64,000 nt of DNA from Seongchinamella unica (GCF_004354085.1 NZ_SMSE01000001.1:1107724-1171723); one strand, 5' to 3'; shown: positions 34,528 to 44,926, numbered from the stretch's first letter. Program-made: numbers and translations. Notes: generated by a model from the letters alone, not told the origin.

Positions 34528-36717
34528 ATGCCCGTACTGCGACTGGCCATTCCCACGCCCCTGCGCACCCTGTTCGACTACCTGCCTCCCACCGATGCAC
34601 CCGCTGGCAAGCTGGTGCCGGGTATCAGGCTGCAGGTTCCCTTCGGCAGGCGGGAGGTGACCGCTTACCTGGTAGAGGTCGTCGAAAACAGCGACCTTGA
34701 CCCCCAGGCCATCAAACAGGCCATTCGCGTACTTGACCCCGAGCCATTGCCAGCACCCGCTGTACTGGCGCTCTGCGCCTGGGCTGCCAACTACTACCAG
34801 CATCCGCCGGGAGAGGTCTACCAGGCCGCTTATCCCCGGGCGCTGCGCAAGGGAGCGCTTCATAAAGGCCATGCAGAACCCGGCTGGCAGCTCACCACAC
34901 GCGGCAAGGGGCTACCTCACGGGGCCCTGGCCCGCTCACCGAAACAGTCGCGTGCCCTGGCCCTGCTGCAGGCGTCGGGACAGGTCGCAACAGCGGGCCT
35001 GAAAGCGGCGGATATCGGGCCCGCCATCCTGCGGGCGCTGGAGCAGAAAGGCCTCGCCAAGCGCTGCGAGCTGACAGCGACGCCAGTTGCAGCCAGTGCG
35101 GCCAGCGGCCTGGTGCTGAACCCGGAGCAGGCCGGCGCCATGCAGCAGATCCTCGACGCGGGCACGGGGTTCAGCTGTCAGCTGCTGGAAGGTGTTACCG
35201 GTAGCGGTAAAACCGAAGTTTACCTGCAACTGATCGCAGACTGCCTGCAGCGAGGTCGGCAGGCACTGGTGCTGATCCCGGAAATCGGGCTGACCCCCCA
35301 GACCCTGGCTCGCTTCCGCGATCGCTTCCAGGCAGAGATTGCGGTACTCCATTCCGGCCTGAGTGATCGCCAGCGCTACCGGGCCTGGGAGGCGGCCCGC
35401 TCGGGGGCGGCTCACATTATCATCGGCACCCGCTCCGCGGTGTTCACTTCTCTGGCCAGGCCCGGTCTCATCGTGGTGGATGAGGAACACGACGCTTCCT
35501 ATAAACAGCAGGACGGTTTCCGCTATTCCGCCCGGGATGTGGCGGTAAAACGCGGCCAGCTGGAAAACTGTCCGGTGGTACTCGGCAGCGCTACTCCCTC
35601 GCTGGAGAGCCTGCACAACGCCCTGCAGGGCCGCTACGGTCACCAGCGCCTGCTGCAACGGGCCGGCACCAGCGAGCTGCCGCAGCTGCGCGCTATTGAT
35701 ATCCGTCACACCCCGCTGGAATCCGGGTTTTCGGAAGCCCTGGTGCAGGCGATAGCTCAGGCACTGGCAGCGGGCCGCCAGGCCCTGTTGTTCCTCAACC
35801 GGCGCGGCTATGCCCCCACAGTGCAATGCCACGATTGCGGCTGGATTGCCGATTGCCGGGAATGCGATGCCCGGCTGACCCTGCACCGCCGACAGCGGCG
35901 CCTGCGCTGCCACCACTGCGGTGCCAGTCAGCCCCTGCCCCGGCACTGCCCGGAGTGCCGGAGTGAGCAGTTACTATCGCTGGGACTGGGAACGGAAAAG
36001 GCCGAGGACTTCCTGCGTCAACGGTTTCCAGGGGTGCCCGTTTACCGCGTGGACAGTGATTCCATGCAGGGCAGGGAGTCCATGGCGGCACTGGTCGGAC
36101 AGGTAAATGCCGGCGAACCCTGCATCCTCCTGGGCACCCAGATGTTGACCAAGGGGCATCACTTCCCGGCGGTATCGCTGGTCGGGGTGCTCGACCTGGA
36201 CGGTATGCTGTTCAGCACCGACTTCCGGGGCGAGGAGCGCTGCGCCCAACTGCTCACCCAGGTCGCCGGCAGAGCCGGGCGCGCCGAGGCTGCTGGAACC
36301 GTGCTGCTGCAAACCCACCACCCGGAGCACCCCACCCTGCGGGCCATGCTCTCCCTGGATTATCACCAGCAGGCCCTGGCGATGCTGGAAGCGCGGGAGC
36401 AGTCGCGGCTGCCGCCCCGGGGACAGTTGCTGCTGGTGCGCACCGACTGCCAGGATGCCGACTGCGGCGAGCAGTTTTTGCGCGACCTGCGCCAGAACTG
36501 CCAGGACCAGTTACCCCCGGGGGTTGAACTGATCGGCCCGCTACCCGCGCCGATGCAGCGCCGGGCCGGGCGCTTTCGCAGCCAGCTGCTGGTCCACTGC
36601 GACCAGCGCCGGCACTCGCAGCAGGCGGCTCGCCTGCTGGTGGCGCAGGCCCAGGTACTGCCGGCGCGCAAGGGACTCAAATGGTCACTGGATGTGGACC
36701 CCCAGGATATGTTCTGA
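34528..36717 (+). CDS. priA: Primosomal replication restart helicase PriA
   Basis: PriA recognises abandoned forks and reloads the replisome. The 729-residue protein has the N-terminal 3'-DNA-binding domain (about 1-100), a winged helix, Walker [14 protein letters not shown], the DEEH box, and eight zinc cysteines in [19 protein letters not shown] and CPECR. The start is the ATG at 34528 ([20 protein letters not shown]); the open extension to 34396 is not family-like. It is followed by argS after 128 bp. Confidence 0.96.
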   Translation: MPVLRLAIPTPLRTLFDYLPPTDAPAGKLVPGIRLQVPFGRREVTAYLVEVVENSDLDPQAIKQAIRVLDPEPLPAPAVLALCAWAANYYQHPPGEVYQAAYPRALRKGALHKGHAEPGWQLTTRGKGLPHGALARSPKQSRALALLQASGQVATAGLKAADIGPAILRALEQKGLAKRCELTATPVAASAASGLVLNPEQAGAMQQILDAGTGFSCQLLEGVTGSGKTEVYLQLIADCLQRGRQALVLIPEIGLTPQTLARFRDRFQAEIAVLHSGLSDRQRYRAWEAARSGAAHIIIGTRSAVFTSLARPGLIVVDEEHDASYKQQDGFRYSARDVAVKRGQLENCPVVLGSATPSLESLHNALQGRYGHQRLLQRAGTSELPQLRAIDIRHTPLESGFSEALVQAIAQALAAGRQALLFLNRRGYAPTVQCHDCGWIADCRECDARLTLHRRQRRLRCHHCGASQPLPRHCPECRSEQLLSLGLGTEKAEDFLRQRFPGVPVYRVDSDSMQGRESMAALVGQVNAGEPCILLGTQMLTKGHHFPAVSLVGVLDLDGMLFSTDFRGEERCAQLLTQVAGRAGRAEAAGTVLLQTHHPEHPTLRAMLSLDYHQQALAMLEAREQSRLPPRGQLLLVRTDCQDADCGEQFLRDLRQNCQDQLPPGVELIGPLPAPMQRRAGRFRSQLLVHCDQRRHSQQAARLLVAQAQVLPARKGLKWSLDVDPQDMF

Positions 36718-36845
36718 CACAGCCCTGTGATGCCCGATGGGGCCAGGGGCCCCGAAACTGGCTATCAACGGTGTATCCGGGGATAATACGCCCACGCGAC
36801 CCGGCCAGGCCGGGCCCTCGAGACAACTCAGGTAACTCTCCCCAG

Positions 36846-38531
36846 ATGAAGCAAGAGATCACCCAGCTGATAGAACAGGCGCTGGATGCACTGGTGGCAC
36901 AAGGCCACCTGCCCGACGATACCCAGCCCCGCGTGCAGATTGACCGGACCCGCGACAAAAGCCATGGCGACCTGGCCAGCAATATCGCCCTCACCCTGGC
37001 GAAGGCCGCGGGTATGAAACCGCGGGAGCTGGCCACACTGATCTGCGAGTCCCTGCCGGCATCAGGGCTGGTGGCCCACACCGAAATTGCCGGGCCCGGT
37101 TTCATCAACTTCTTCCTCAGCGACAGCAGCAACCAGGCCATCGTGCGCACTGTGCTCGAGCGGGGCGACAGTTTCGGACACAGCGACACTGGCGCCGGGC
37201 GCCGGGTGCAGGTGGAATTTGTTTCCGCCAACCCAACCGGTCCCCTGCATGTCGGTCACGGGCGCGGCGCGGCGGTGGGCGACAGCATCTGTCGGCTGCT
37301 CGCGGCTACCGGTTGGGAGGTCGCCAGCGAGTTCTACTACAATGACGCCGGTGCCCAGATCGACAACCTGGCGCGTTCAGTGCAGGCCCGCTGCCAGGGC
37401 CTGGAACCCGACAGTACCGAATGGCCGGAGGACGGTTACCGGGGCGACTATATCGCCGAGGTGGCCAGGTCATACCTGGCCGGTGACACCATCGACGCCG
37501 AGGATCGGCATGTCACCGGCGCCGCCGATGCAGACAACCTGGAGGCCATACGCAAATTTGCGGTTGCCTATCTGCGACGGGAGCAGGATCTGGACCTGAA
37601 GGCTTTCGGCGTTCATTTCGACCTGTATTTCCTGGAGTCCTCGCTCTATGACAGCGGCGCCGTGGAGACAACCGTGGAGCGGCTGATCGCCAACGGCCAT
37701 ACCTACGAGCAGGACGGGGCCCTGTGGCTTCGCACCACCGAGTTCGGCGACGACAAGGACCGGGTAATGCGCAAGAGCGATGGCGGCTATACCTATTTCC
37801 TGCCGGACGTCGCCTATCACCTGAACAAGTGGCAGCGCGGCTTCAAGCGGGTGATCAACGAACAGGGCGCAGACCACCACAGCACGGTCACCCGGGTCCG
37901 GGCGGGGTTGCAGGCACTGGAACAGGGTATCCCTGAAGGCTGGCCCGACTACGTTCTGCACCAGATGGTCACCGTGATGCGCGATGGTGAGGAGGTCAAG
38001 ATCTCCAAGCGGGCCGGCAGCTATGTCACCCTGCGAGACCTGATCGACGAGGTCGGCCGGGACGCAACACGCTATTTCCTGGTGGCCAGGGGACCCTCGT
38101 CCCAGTTGACCTTCGACATCGACCTGGCCCTGTCGCAGAGCAACGACAATCCGGTGTACTACATCCAGTACGCCCATGCCCGGGTTTGCTCAATCATGCG
38201 CAAACTGGCCCAGCAGGGCGACACCTGGACCGTCGACAGCGGGCTGGGCAGCCTGGAACGACTCACCGAGGAACACGAAAAAGCCCTGCTGCGCAGGCTG
38301 GACCAGTTCCCGGAAGTGGTCGCCAGCGCCGCAGCCGCCTCTGAACCGCATACCGTGGCCAACTACCTGCGGGAACTGGCCGGCGAATTTCACGCCTGGT
38401 ACAACGCCCACAAGACCCTGGTGGATGACAAACCCCTGCGCGACGCCCGCCTGGCCCTGTCCGAGGCAGTGCGCCAGACCATTCGCAACGGCCTGGACCT
38501 GCTGGGCGTATCCGCCCCGGAGTCCATGTAA
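36846..38531 (+). CDS. argS: Arginyl-tRNA synthetase
   Basis: A class I synthetase of 561 residues: N-terminal additional domain (about 1-110), the HIGH-type motif [29 protein letters not shown] in the KMSKS position, and an anticodon-binding helical C-terminus (DALRM). The ATG at 36846 begins [16 protein letters not shown]; the frame is open back into priA but that part is not homologous. The priA-argS-SPOR-hslVU order matches Pseudomonas. Confidence 0.97.
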   Translation: MKQEITQLIEQALDALVAQGHLPDDTQPRVQIDRTRDKSHGDLASNIALTLAKAAGMKPRELATLICESLPASGLVAHTEIAGPGFINFFLSDSSNQAIVRTVLERGDSFGHSDTGAGRRVQVEFVSANPTGPLHVGHGRGAAVGDSICRLLAATGWEVASEFYYNDAGAQIDNLARSVQARCQGLEPDSTEWPEDGYRGDYIAEVARSYLAGDTIDAEDRHVTGAADADNLEAIRKFAVAYLRREQDLDLKAFGVHFDLYFLESSLYDSGAVETTVERLIANGHTYEQDGALWLRTTEFGDDKDRVMRKSDGGYTYFLPDVAYHLNKWQRGFKRVINEQGADHHSTVTRVRAGLQALEQGIPEGWPDYVLHQMVTVMRDGEEVKISKRAGSYVTLRDLIDEVGRDATRYFLVARGPSSQLTFDIDLALSQSNDNPVYYIQYAHARVCSIMRKLAQQGDTWTVDSGLGSLERLTEEHEKALLRRLDQFPEVVASAAAASEPHTVANYLRELAGEFHAWYNAHKTLVDDKPLRDARLALSEAVRQTIRNGLDLLGVSAPESM

Positions 38532-38534
38532 GAC

Positions 38535-39113
38535 ATGGGCAGGGACTACGCCAAAACGGGCAAAAGCGGACGCAAGCATCCCCCGGCGAGCAAGAAAACA
38601 GCGGCCCGCGGGCGCAACACCAATCCTCAGGGAAGCAGCGGCTGGCGCTGGTACGGTGCCGGGGTAATCACCGGTGTTTTCCTCAGTTTCCTCGCCTACC
38701 TTGGCAGCCTCCCTCCGACAGAGGCCCCGGGCGCCGGGGGCCACACCACCCCCGCAGCGGAAGAACCGGCACCGCCGAAACCTCGCTTCGATTTTTACAC
38801 CATGCTGCCAGAGCAGAGCCTGGAGGAAGAGCCGCCGGCCAGTGAACCGGCCCGGCCATCGGCCTCTGCTGCCCCGCGGGAATACTACCTGTTACAGGCG
38901 GGGTCCTTCCGCCAGCGGGAGGACGCGGATCGGCGCCGGGCTGAATTGCTGCTGCTGGGACTGGAACCGGCGATCGAGGAGAGTAATGGCGAGAACGGCC
39001 GCTGGTTCCGGGTCTACCTCGGGCCCTTCGACTCCCGCTCAAAGATGTCCAAAGCCCGCAGCCTGACGGCAGCGCAGAATATCGACACCTTGTTGTTGAA
39101 GCGCGGCGGTTGA
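38535..39113 (+). CDS. SPOR-domain membrane protein (FtsN-like)
   Basis: The 192-residue protein has a basic cytoplasmic N-terminus (about 1-34), one transmembrane helix (about 36-56, WYGAGVITGVFLSFLAYLG), a Pro/Ala/Glu-rich periplasmic linker and a C-terminal SPOR domain (about 115-190: YYLLQAGSFRQREDADRRRA and WFRVYLGPFDSRSKMSKA), which binds denuded glycan at septa. It starts three bases after argS and corresponds to the FtsN-like gene between argS and hslV in Pseudomonas. It is shorter than E. coli FtsN. Confidence 0.88.
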   Translation: MGRDYAKTGKSGRKHPPASKKTAARGRNTNPQGSSGWRWYGAGVITGVFLSFLAYLGSLPPTEAPGAGGHTTPAAEEPAPPKPRFDFYTMLPEQSLEEEPPASEPARPSASAAPREYYLLQAGSFRQREDADRRRAELLLLGLEPAIEESNGENGRWFRVYLGPFDSRSKMSKARSLTAAQNIDTLLLKRGG

Positions 39114-39138
39114 TGCCAGTTAGTAACTAACCACCGGT

Positions 39139-39253
39139 CTGCGGGGCTGTATCTCCCTTCCCGGGACCGCCAAAAAGCGTACGTCCATGTACAGGCTCGG
39201 CCTCGGGCGTCCCTGCCCTCGGACGCCCCGGGAAGGGAGATACAGCCCCACAG
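39139..39253 (+). repeat. Palindromic repeat element, copy 1
   Basis: Arms at 39139-39165 and 39227-39253 are complementary over 27 bases (26 Watson-Crick pairs plus one G-T position), containing CTGTATCTCCCTTCCCGGG. The 61-base interior has a 36-base core (39166-39201, starting ACCGCCAAAAAGCGTACG) and a small hairpin (GCGTCC 39207-39212 with GGACGC 39221-39226). The core is identical, in reverse complement, to 39404-39439 in copy 2. Confidence 0.9.
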
Positions 39254-39349
39254 CCCTCCGTCAGCTCCATAATCGCCTCTCTGGCGGGTGATCAGTATCG
39301 ATGAGCGTTTCGACGAAATGCCCCAGGTCAAATGTGTGTATCTGGCAGA

Positions 39350-39469
39350 GGTCCGGAGAGTTGAAGGATCTTTTCCGGGGCGTCGGACGACAGGACGTCG
39401 TCCGCCGAGCCTGTACATGGACGTACGCTTTTTGGCGGTCCCGGAAAAGATCCTTCAACTGTCCGGACC
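39350..39469 (-). repeat. Palindromic repeat element, copy 2 (inverted)
   Basis: Arms at 39351-39379 and 39440-39468 are complementary at 28 of 29 positions, containing TTGAAGGATCTTTTCCGGG; one more pair extends the stem to 39350/39469. The interior has the same 36-base core as copy 1 on the minus strand (39439-39404) and a small hairpin (GGACGAC 39385-39391 with GTCGTCC 39397-39403). Arms share only the CCGGG end next to the core with copy 1. Confidence 0.9.
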
Positions 39470-39486
39470 GTGTAGCTTGAAAGAAC

Positions 39487-39514
39487 CTTGAATCCCGGAT
39501 ATTCGACCCCATAT
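39487..39514 (+). promoter_or_regulatory. Heat-shock (sigma-32) promoter of hslVU
   Basis: CTTGAA at 39487-39492 and CCCCATAT at 39507-39514 are separated by 14 bp, matching the sigma-32 consensus CTTGAAA/CCCCATNT. The start site would fall near 39521, about 24 bases before the hslV ATG, with an AGGAGA Shine-Dalgarno in between. Confidence 0.85.
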
Positions 39515-39544
39515 CCGACAAACGACACAGGAGATCCTCCCACC

Positions 39545-40084
39545 ATGGAACAATACAGAGGCACGACCATACTCTCGGTCCGCCGCGGCAACAGCGTGGT
39601 CATCGGCGGCGACGGCCAGGTTTCCATGGGTAATACCGTGATGAAAGGCAACGCGCGGAAAGTGCGACGCCTGCACAAGGACCAGGTGCTGGCGGGGTTC
39701 GCCGGCGGCACCGCCGATGCATTTACCCTGTTCGAGCTGTTTGAAGCCCAACTGGACAAACACCAGGGCCACCTGGTGCGGGCAGCGGTTGAGCTGGCCA
39801 AGGCCTGGCGCACCGAGCGTGCCCTGCGCCAGCTGGAGGCGCTGCTGGCCGTGGCCGACAAGGAAACCTCACTGATCATCACCGGTAACGGCGATGTCAT
39901 CGAACCGGAAGACAACCTGATTGCCATCGGCTCCGGTGGCCCCTTTGCCCAGTCCGCCGCCCGCGCGCTGCTGGACAATACGGACCTCGACGCCCGCACC
40001 GTGGTTGAGAAAGGCCTGGCTATTGCCGGCGACATCTGTATTTACACCAACCACAACCGCACCATCGAAGAACTGACTTTTTAG
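39545..40084 (+). CDS. hslV: ATP-dependent protease peptidase subunit HslV
   Basis: HslV forms the dodecameric proteolytic core of HslUV and uses an N-terminal threonine as nucleophile. The sequence is MEQYRG followed by [19 protein letters not shown], so the catalytic residue is Thr7 after a six-residue propeptide; in E. coli it is Thr2. The rest ([29 protein letters not shown]) is standard. The product is 179 residues from the ATG at 39545. It is nine bases upstream of hslU. Confidence 0.96.
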   Translation: MEQYRGTTILSVRRGNSVVIGGDGQVSMGNTVMKGNARKVRRLHKDQVLAGFAGGTADAFTLFELFEAQLDKHQGHLVRAAVELAKAWRTERALRQLEALLAVADKETSLIITGNGDVIEPEDNLIAIGSGGPFAQSAARALLDNTDLDARTVVEKGLAIAGDICIYTNHNRTIEELTF

Positions 40085-40093
40085 GCTGTACCC

Positions 40094-41416
40094 ATGTCAA
40101 ACATGACCCCCCGGGAAATCGTCTCGGAACTCGACCAACACATCATCGGCCAGGACGAAGCAAAGCGAGCGGTGGCCATTGCCCTGCGCAACCGCTGGCG
40201 ACGCATGCAGCTGCCGGAAGAGCTGCGGGCGGAAATCACCCCCAAGAACATCCTCATGATCGGCCCCACCGGCGTGGGCAAGACCGAAATCGCCCGCCGG
40301 CTGGCCAGGCTTGCGGCGGCCCCCTTCGTCAAGGTAGAGGCCACCAAGTTCACCGAGGTCGGCTATGTAGGCCGGGACGTGGAGTCCATCATCCGCGACC
40401 TCGTGGATACCTCGATCAAGATGATGCGGGAGCAGGAAATATCGCGAGTGCGCTTTCGGGCCGAGGAAGCGGCGGAAGAACGCATTCTGGATATACTGCT
40501 GCCGCCGGCGCGTGACAGCGAGGGCAGTACCGGCGAGAGTACCCGGCAGCTGCTGCGCAAGAAACTGCGCGAAGGTGACCTGGACGACAAGGAAATCGAG
40601 GTCGAGGTGACCGCGCCCGCCATGGGCATGGAGATCATGGCCCCGCCCGGCATGGAAGAAATGACCAATCAGCTACAAAGCATGTTTTCCAACATGTCCC
40701 GTGGCCAGCGCAAGACCCAGAAAATGCCGGTCAAGGCGGCCTTCGCCGCGCTCTGTGACGAGGAGGCGGCGAAGATGGTCAACGAGGACGAGCTCAAGCA
40801 AAAAGCGGTGGAAGCAGCCGAGCAGAATGGCATCGTGTTCATCGACGAACTGGACAAGGTCGCCAAGCGCAGCGAGGGTGCCGGCGCCGACGTCTCCCGC
40901 GAGGGCGTGCAACGGGATCTGTTACCGCTGATTGAGGGCTCCACTGTCTCTACCAAGCACGGCATGATCAAGACCGACCATATCCTGTTCATCGCCTCCG
41001 GCGCCTTCCACCTGGCCAGGCCGTCGGACCTGATCCCGGAACTGCAAGGGCGGCTGCCCATTCGGGTAGAACTGAATGCCCTGGGGCCGGAAGACTTCGA
41101 GCGCATTCTCACCGAGCCCAATGCCTCACTGACCGAACAATACCAGGCCTTGCTGGCCACAGAGGGGCTGCAGGTGGAGTTCACCCGGGACGGGCTGCGG
41201 CGGATTGCCGAAACAGCCTGGCAGGTCAACGAAAAAACCGAAAACATCGGCGCTCGTCGCCTGCACACGGTGATGGAGCGCCTGCTGGAAAAAGCCTCTT
41301 TCAGTGCCGCCGATGCCGGTGTTTCCAGCAACCAACTGCTCGTGGATGCCCATTACGTCAATCAGCAACTGGAAGCGCTGAGCGCCGACGAAGACCTGTC
41401 GCGCTTCATCCTCTAG
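40094..41416 (+). CDS. hslU: ATP-dependent protease ATPase subunit HslU
   Basis: The 440-residue AAA+ unfoldase of the HslUV protease. Walker A is [13 protein letters not shown], Walker [13 protein letters not shown], the pore loop is in the [18 protein letters not shown] region, the intermediate I domain spans about 110-235, and the C-terminus ends DEDLSRFIL, the tail that docks in HslV pockets. Confidence 0.97.
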   Translation: MSNMTPREIVSELDQHIIGQDEAKRAVAIALRNRWRRMQLPEELRAEITPKNILMIGPTGVGKTEIARRLARLAAAPFVKVEATKFTEVGYVGRDVESIIRDLVDTSIKMMREQEISRVRFRAEEAAEERILDILLPPARDSEGSTGESTRQLLRKKLREGDLDDKEIEVEVTAPAMGMEIMAPPGMEEMTNQLQSMFSNMSRGQRKTQKMPVKAAFAALCDEEAAKMVNEDELKQKAVEAAEQNGIVFIDELDKVAKRSEGAGADVSREGVQRDLLPLIEGSTVSTKHGMIKTDHILFIASGAFHLARPSDLIPELQGRLPIRVELNALGPEDFERILTEPNASLTEQYQALLATEGLQVEFTRDGLRRIAETAWQVNEKTENIGARRLHTVMERLLEKASFSAADAGVSSNQLLVDAHYVNQQLEALSADEDLSRFIL

Positions 41417-41425
41417 GAGAGTGAC

Positions 41426-41818
41426 GTGAGCACCGGCCCGATACCGACTGACATCCAGCTTCACACTCGCTCCCGGGAGCTGGAACTGACCTATCCCGAG
41501 GGCGAACACTATCACCTGAGCTGCGAATACCTCCGGGTTTACTCGCCTTCGGCGGAGGTCAAGGGTCACGGACCGGGACAGGAGGTGCTGCAAACGGGGA
41601 AACTCAAGGTCGCCATAAAGGCCATCCGCCCCGTGGGCAACTACGCCCTGCAACTGGTTTTCGACGACGGTCACGACACCGGGCTCTATTCCTGGGATTA
41701 CCTCTATCAGCTGTGCACGGAACAGGAAGCCAACTGGCAGGACTACCTGAACAGGATGGCAGCCGCCGGCGAGGCACGCGACCCCGATGTACAGGTTGTA
41801 AAATTAGGTCACCCCTAA
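41426..41818 (+). CDS. DUF971 protein (gamma-butyrobetaine hydroxylase-like N-terminal domain)
   Basis: The 130-residue protein is a stand-alone DUF971/GBBH-like N-terminal domain: LTYPEGEHYHLSCEYLRVYSP near residue 24, VGNYALQLVFDDGHDTGLYSWDYL near 72. The domain often binds zinc or iron-sulfur groups in other contexts, but only one Cys near residue 33 and one near 97 are present here. It follows hslU by nine bases, and the same hslVU-DUF971-ubiE order is found in Pseudomonas. Function unknown. Confidence 0.85.
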   Translation: MSTGPIPTDIQLHTRSRELELTYPEGEHYHLSCEYLRVYSPSAEVKGHGPGQEVLQTGKLKVAIKAIRPVGNYALQLVFDDGHDTGLYSWDYLYQLCTEQEANWQDYLNRMAAAGEARDPDVQVVKLGHP

Positions 41819-41881
41819 ACCACCAGCCACACTGACCGCGGGGCCACATCGCGTTACAATGGCGCGTTCCCAGGAGGGCCC

Positions 41882-42631
41882 ATGAGCGAAAAAGACACCA
41901 CCCACTTCGGCTATAAAGAAGTCGACAAACAGGCCAAGGCCGGCATGGTCGCGGATGTATTCCACTCCGTGGCTTCCCGTTACGACTTGATGAACGACCT
42001 CATGTCAGGCGGCGTACACCGGATCTGGAAGCGCTTTACCATCGAACTGTCGGGTGTGCGTAAAGGCAACGCGGTACTCGACATTGCCGGTGGCACCGGC
42101 GACCTGGCCGCCAGGTTTTCGCGTATCGTCGGCCCCGAGGGGCGGGTGGTGCTGGCCGACATCAATGACTCGATGCTCAGGGTCGGCAGGGACAAGCTGC
42201 TCGATAATGGCCAGTGTGCCAACATCGAATTCGTCCAGGCAGACGCCCAGTTCCTGCCTTTTCCGGACGACTCCTTCGACTGCATCACCATCGCCTTCGG
42301 CCTGCGTAACGTCACCGAAAAAGAGACCGCACTGCGTTCCATGCTGCGGGTGTTGAAGCCCGGGGGGCGCCTGCTGGTACTGGAGTTTTCCAAGCCCGAC
42401 AACGAGCTGCTCAGCAAGGCCTACGATACCTATTCTTTCCGCGTACTTCCGCTAATGGGCCGGCTGGTGGCCAATGACTCCGAGAGTTACCAATACCTGG
42501 CCGAGTCCATCCGCATGCACCCGGATCAGGAGACGCTCAAGGAAATGATGGAAGACGCCGGATTCGGCCGGGTGGAGTTTCACAATATGACCGGGGGTAT
42601 CGTCGCCCTGCACAAGGGCATTAAGGCCTGA
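41882..42631 (+). CDS. ubiE: Ubiquinone/menaquinone C-methyltransferase
   Basis: UbiE methylates the ring carbon in ubiquinone (and menaquinone) synthesis with SAM. Motif I is [16 protein letters not shown], and the family signatures [18 protein letters not shown] and [17 protein letters not shown] are intact. It is 249 residues long. A GGAGG Shine-Dalgarno lies at 41873-41877. It is the first of a ubiE-ubiJ-ubiB-hisI-hisE-tatABC block, the same as in Pseudomonas. Confidence 0.97.
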   Translation: MSEKDTTHFGYKEVDKQAKAGMVADVFHSVASRYDLMNDLMSGGVHRIWKRFTIELSGVRKGNAVLDIAGGTGDLAARFSRIVGPEGRVVLADINDSMLRVGRDKLLDNGQCANIEFVQADAQFLPFPDDSFDCITIAFGLRNVTEKETALRSMLRVLKPGGRLLVLEFSKPDNELLSKAYDTYSFRVLPLMGRLVANDSESYQYLAESIRMHPDQETLKEMMEDAGFGRVEFHNMTGGIVALHKGIKA

Positions 42632-42633
42632 GT

Positions 42634-43281
42634 ATGGCGGGCGCGATCAACCCCACCCTCCATACCGCCGGGCTGGCAGCGGCGGAGACTGCGCTCAACC
42701 GGGCCCTGGAGCTGGCGCCAGCAGGAGCAGGCCGGCTGGGTCAGCTGGACGATTGTGTCTTTGCCCTGCACTGTACGGCACCGGAGCTGGATGTCTACCT
42801 GCAACCCGACGGCCGGCACATCCGGCTGATGGGGATTTACGATGGGCCGGTTACCACCTCCATCCGCGGCAAGGCCTCAGACTTTGCCGAGCTGGCAACC
42901 GCTGGCGATCCCGCCGCCGCGTTGATCAATGGCAACCTGGAACTGCACGGCGACAGCGCGCCACTGCTGGAGTTGCAGTCCATCCTGGCGCAGCTGGATG
43001 TGGACTGGGAAGCACCACTGGTCAGCGCCCTGGGTGATGTCGCTGGTCACCAGCTGGCGCAGTTCCTGCGCGACAGTTTCAACTGGGGCAAACAGGCGTC
43101 GGCCAGTTTCAGCCGCCAGCTTGAAGAATTCATTCACGAGGAGGCCCGGCTCTGCCCGCCCAAACTGGAACTGGAAGATTTCTACCGGGACGTCCAGGAT
43201 CTCGGCCTGCGGGTGGATCGCTTGCAGTCCAGGGCGGCGCGGCTGCGGAAAAAGCTACGCCAGCAGTCGGCAAAAGCCTGA
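42634..43281 (+). CDS. ubiJ: Ubiquinone biosynthesis accessory factor UbiJ (SCP2 domain)
   Basis: UbiJ is a lipid-binding accessory of the Ubi complex. The 215-residue protein has an SCP2 sterol-carrier-like domain (about 15-115: [20 protein letters not shown] and [20 protein letters not shown]) and a basic C-terminal helix (about 175-213) with [18 protein letters not shown]. It starts two bases after ubiE and stops one base before ubiB. Confidence 0.93.
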   Translation: MAGAINPTLHTAGLAAAETALNRALELAPAGAGRLGQLDDCVFALHCTAPELDVYLQPDGRHIRLMGIYDGPVTTSIRGKASDFAELATAGDPAAALINGNLELHGDSAPLLELQSILAQLDVDWEAPLVSALGDVAGHQLAQFLRDSFNWGKQASASFSRQLEEFIHEEARLCPPKLELEDFYRDVQDLGLRVDRLQSRAARLRKKLRQQSAKA

Positions 43282-43282
43282 T

Positions 43283-44926
43283 ATGTCCCGCGCCCTTCGC
43301 CTGCTGAAAATTTCCCGTACCATCGGACGCTACCGACTGGATGAGTTCATAGACACCAGTAATCTGCGGCCACAGCTGCGCTGGGCCTTGCGGCTTTCTC
43401 CCTGGCGACTGAAGGGGGCGCCCGATCTTCCCCGCGGGGTGCGGTTGCGCAAGTCCCTCGAGGAACTGGGGCCGGTATTCATCAAGTTCGGGCAGATGCT
43501 ATCCACCCGCAGGGATCTGCTGCCGGAGGACATCGCCGACGAACTGGCCATGCTCCAGGACCAGGTGCCCCCTTTTCCGGGAGAGCAGGCCATCGCCATC
43601 ATTGAGAGTGAGCTGGGGCGGCCGGTCGACGAACTCTTTGCCAGCTTTGAGCCGAGCCCCATGGCTTCCGCGTCTGTCGCCCAGGTTCATGCCGCGCGAC
43701 TGCACAGCGGCGAGGACGTCGTGGTCAAGGTGGTTCGTCCCGACATCAACCCGGTGATCCGCCAGGACCTGGCGCTTATGTTCTCGCTGGCAAAACTGGT
43801 GGAGCGTTACCTGCCCGACGGCAAACGATTGCGGCCGGTGGAAGTGGTGCGGGACTACGAACTGATTATTCTCGACGAGCTGGACCTGAATCGCGAGGCG
43901 GCAAATGCCTCCCAGCTGCGGCGTAACTTCGAAGACGGCAAGCTGGTCTACGTACCCCAGGTGCACTGGGACTACACCTGCAGGAACGTCTTCACCATGG
44001 AACGCATCAGCGGCATCCCGGTCACCGACCTGGACACCCTGCGGGCCAGAGAGGTGGACCTCAAGCTGCTTGCCGAACGGGGCGTCGAGATCTTCTTCAC
44101 CCAGGTGCTGCGCGACAGTTTCTTCCATGCGGACATGCACCCTGGAAATATATTCGTCGATGCCAGTGATCCGGCGGACCCGACGTACATCGCCGTTGAT
44201 TGTGCCATCATTGGTGCCCTGTCGGAGTCCGACCAGTACTACCTGGCCCGTAACCTGCTGGCTATTTTCCGCCGCGATTACCACGAGGTTGCCCAACTGC
44301 ACGTGGAGTGTGGCTGGGTGCCGCCTGATACCCGGGTCCAGGATTTCGAATCCGCCATGCGCGCGGTCTGCGAACCCGTATTCGAGCGGCCGATCAGTCA
44401 AATTTCCTTTGGCCAGCTGTTAATCTACCTGTTCAAGACGGCCCGGCGGTTTGACATGGAGGTCCAGCCTTCGCTGGTCCTGCTGCAGAAAACCCTGCTC
44501 AATATCGAGGGACTGGGGCGCCAGCTGTATCCCGATCTCAACCTCTGGGATACCGCCCAGCCATTCCTCGAGGAATGGGTTGCCGAGCGCTATTCGCCCC
44601 AGTCGATGCTGCGCAGGCTGCAACGCCACGCCCCCTCCTGGCTGGAACAGTTACCCCAGTTGCCCGACGTGGTGATGGACAACCTGCAACATGCACGCGA
44701 GCTGGAGCAGCGCTTTCATCAGCAACAGCAGCGCGCCCAGAAGCTGGCGGAGCAAGCCAGCATCAACACCCGTCGACGCCGGCGCCAGCTTGTGGCTGCG
44801 CTGGTCTGCGCGGCTGCCGCCATCAGCATGTTTCCCGGCGCCTGGCAACAACTGTCTTCAGCCCCCGCGATCAGCTGGGTGCTGGCCGGTGTTGGCCTGG
44901 CCCTGCTGTGGCCCCGGGAACCCTGA
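43283..44926 (+). CDS. ubiB: Ubiquinone biosynthesis protein kinase-like UbiB
   Basis: An ABC1/ADCK-family atypical kinase-like ATPase needed for ubiquinone synthesis. The KxGQ motif is [14 protein letters not shown], the Ala-rich loop is [13 protein letters not shown], the catalytic motif [11 protein letters not shown] follows, and two transmembrane helices end the protein (about 500-545). The product is 547 residues from the ATG at 43283. The upstream open frame is within ubiJ. Confidence 0.96.
   Translation: MSRALRLLKISRTIGRYRLDEFIDTSNLRPQLRWALRLSPWRLKGAPDLPRGVRLRKSLEELGPVFIKFGQMLSTRRDLLPEDIADELAMLQDQVPPFPGEQAIAIIESELGRPVDELFASFEPSPMASASVAQVHAARLHSGEDVVVKVVRPDINPVIRQDLALMFSLAKLVERYLPDGKRLRPVEVVRDYELIILDELDLNREAANASQLRRNFEDGKLVYVPQVHWDYTCRNVFTMERISGIPVTDLDTLRAREVDLKLLAERGVEIFFTQVLRDSFFHADMHPGNIFVDASDPADPTYIAVDCAIIGALSESDQYYLARNLLAIFRRDYHEVAQLHVECGWVPPDTRVQDFESAMRAVCEPVFERPISQISFGQLLIYLFKTARRFDMEVQPSLVLLQKTLLNIEGLGRQLYPDLNLWDTAQPFLEEWVAERYSPQSMLRRLQRHAPSWLEQLPQLPDVVMDNLQHARELEQRFHQQQQRAQKLAEQASINTRRRRRQLVAALVCAAAAISMFPGAWQQLSSAPAISWVLAGVGLALLWPREP

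Larger units (their letters stand above)
39114..39544. other. Gene-free region with two palindromic repeats and the hslV promoter
   Basis: The 431-bp gap between the SPOR gene and hslV holds two palindromic elements (39139-39253 and 39350-39469) in opposite orientation, a 96-bp spacer with no recognisable feature, and a sigma-32-type promoter. Open frames crossing it on both strands are short and are imposed by the palindromes. Confidence 0.85.

Noticed and set aside
34936-35946. Minus-strand open frame of 336 codons opposite priA
   Set aside because: Antisense of the helicase domain; composition is a by-product of high GC at third positions.
39014-39521. Several short open frames on both strands across the SPOR-hslV gap (for example 39014-39418, 39261-39521 and 39288-39491)
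   Set aside because: They run through the palindromic arms and are imposed by them; the same core gives similar peptide pieces in opposite frames, and none has a ribosome site.
43499-44401. Minus-strand open frame of 300 codons opposite ubiB
   Set aside because: Antisense of a clear ubiB; no family similarity.
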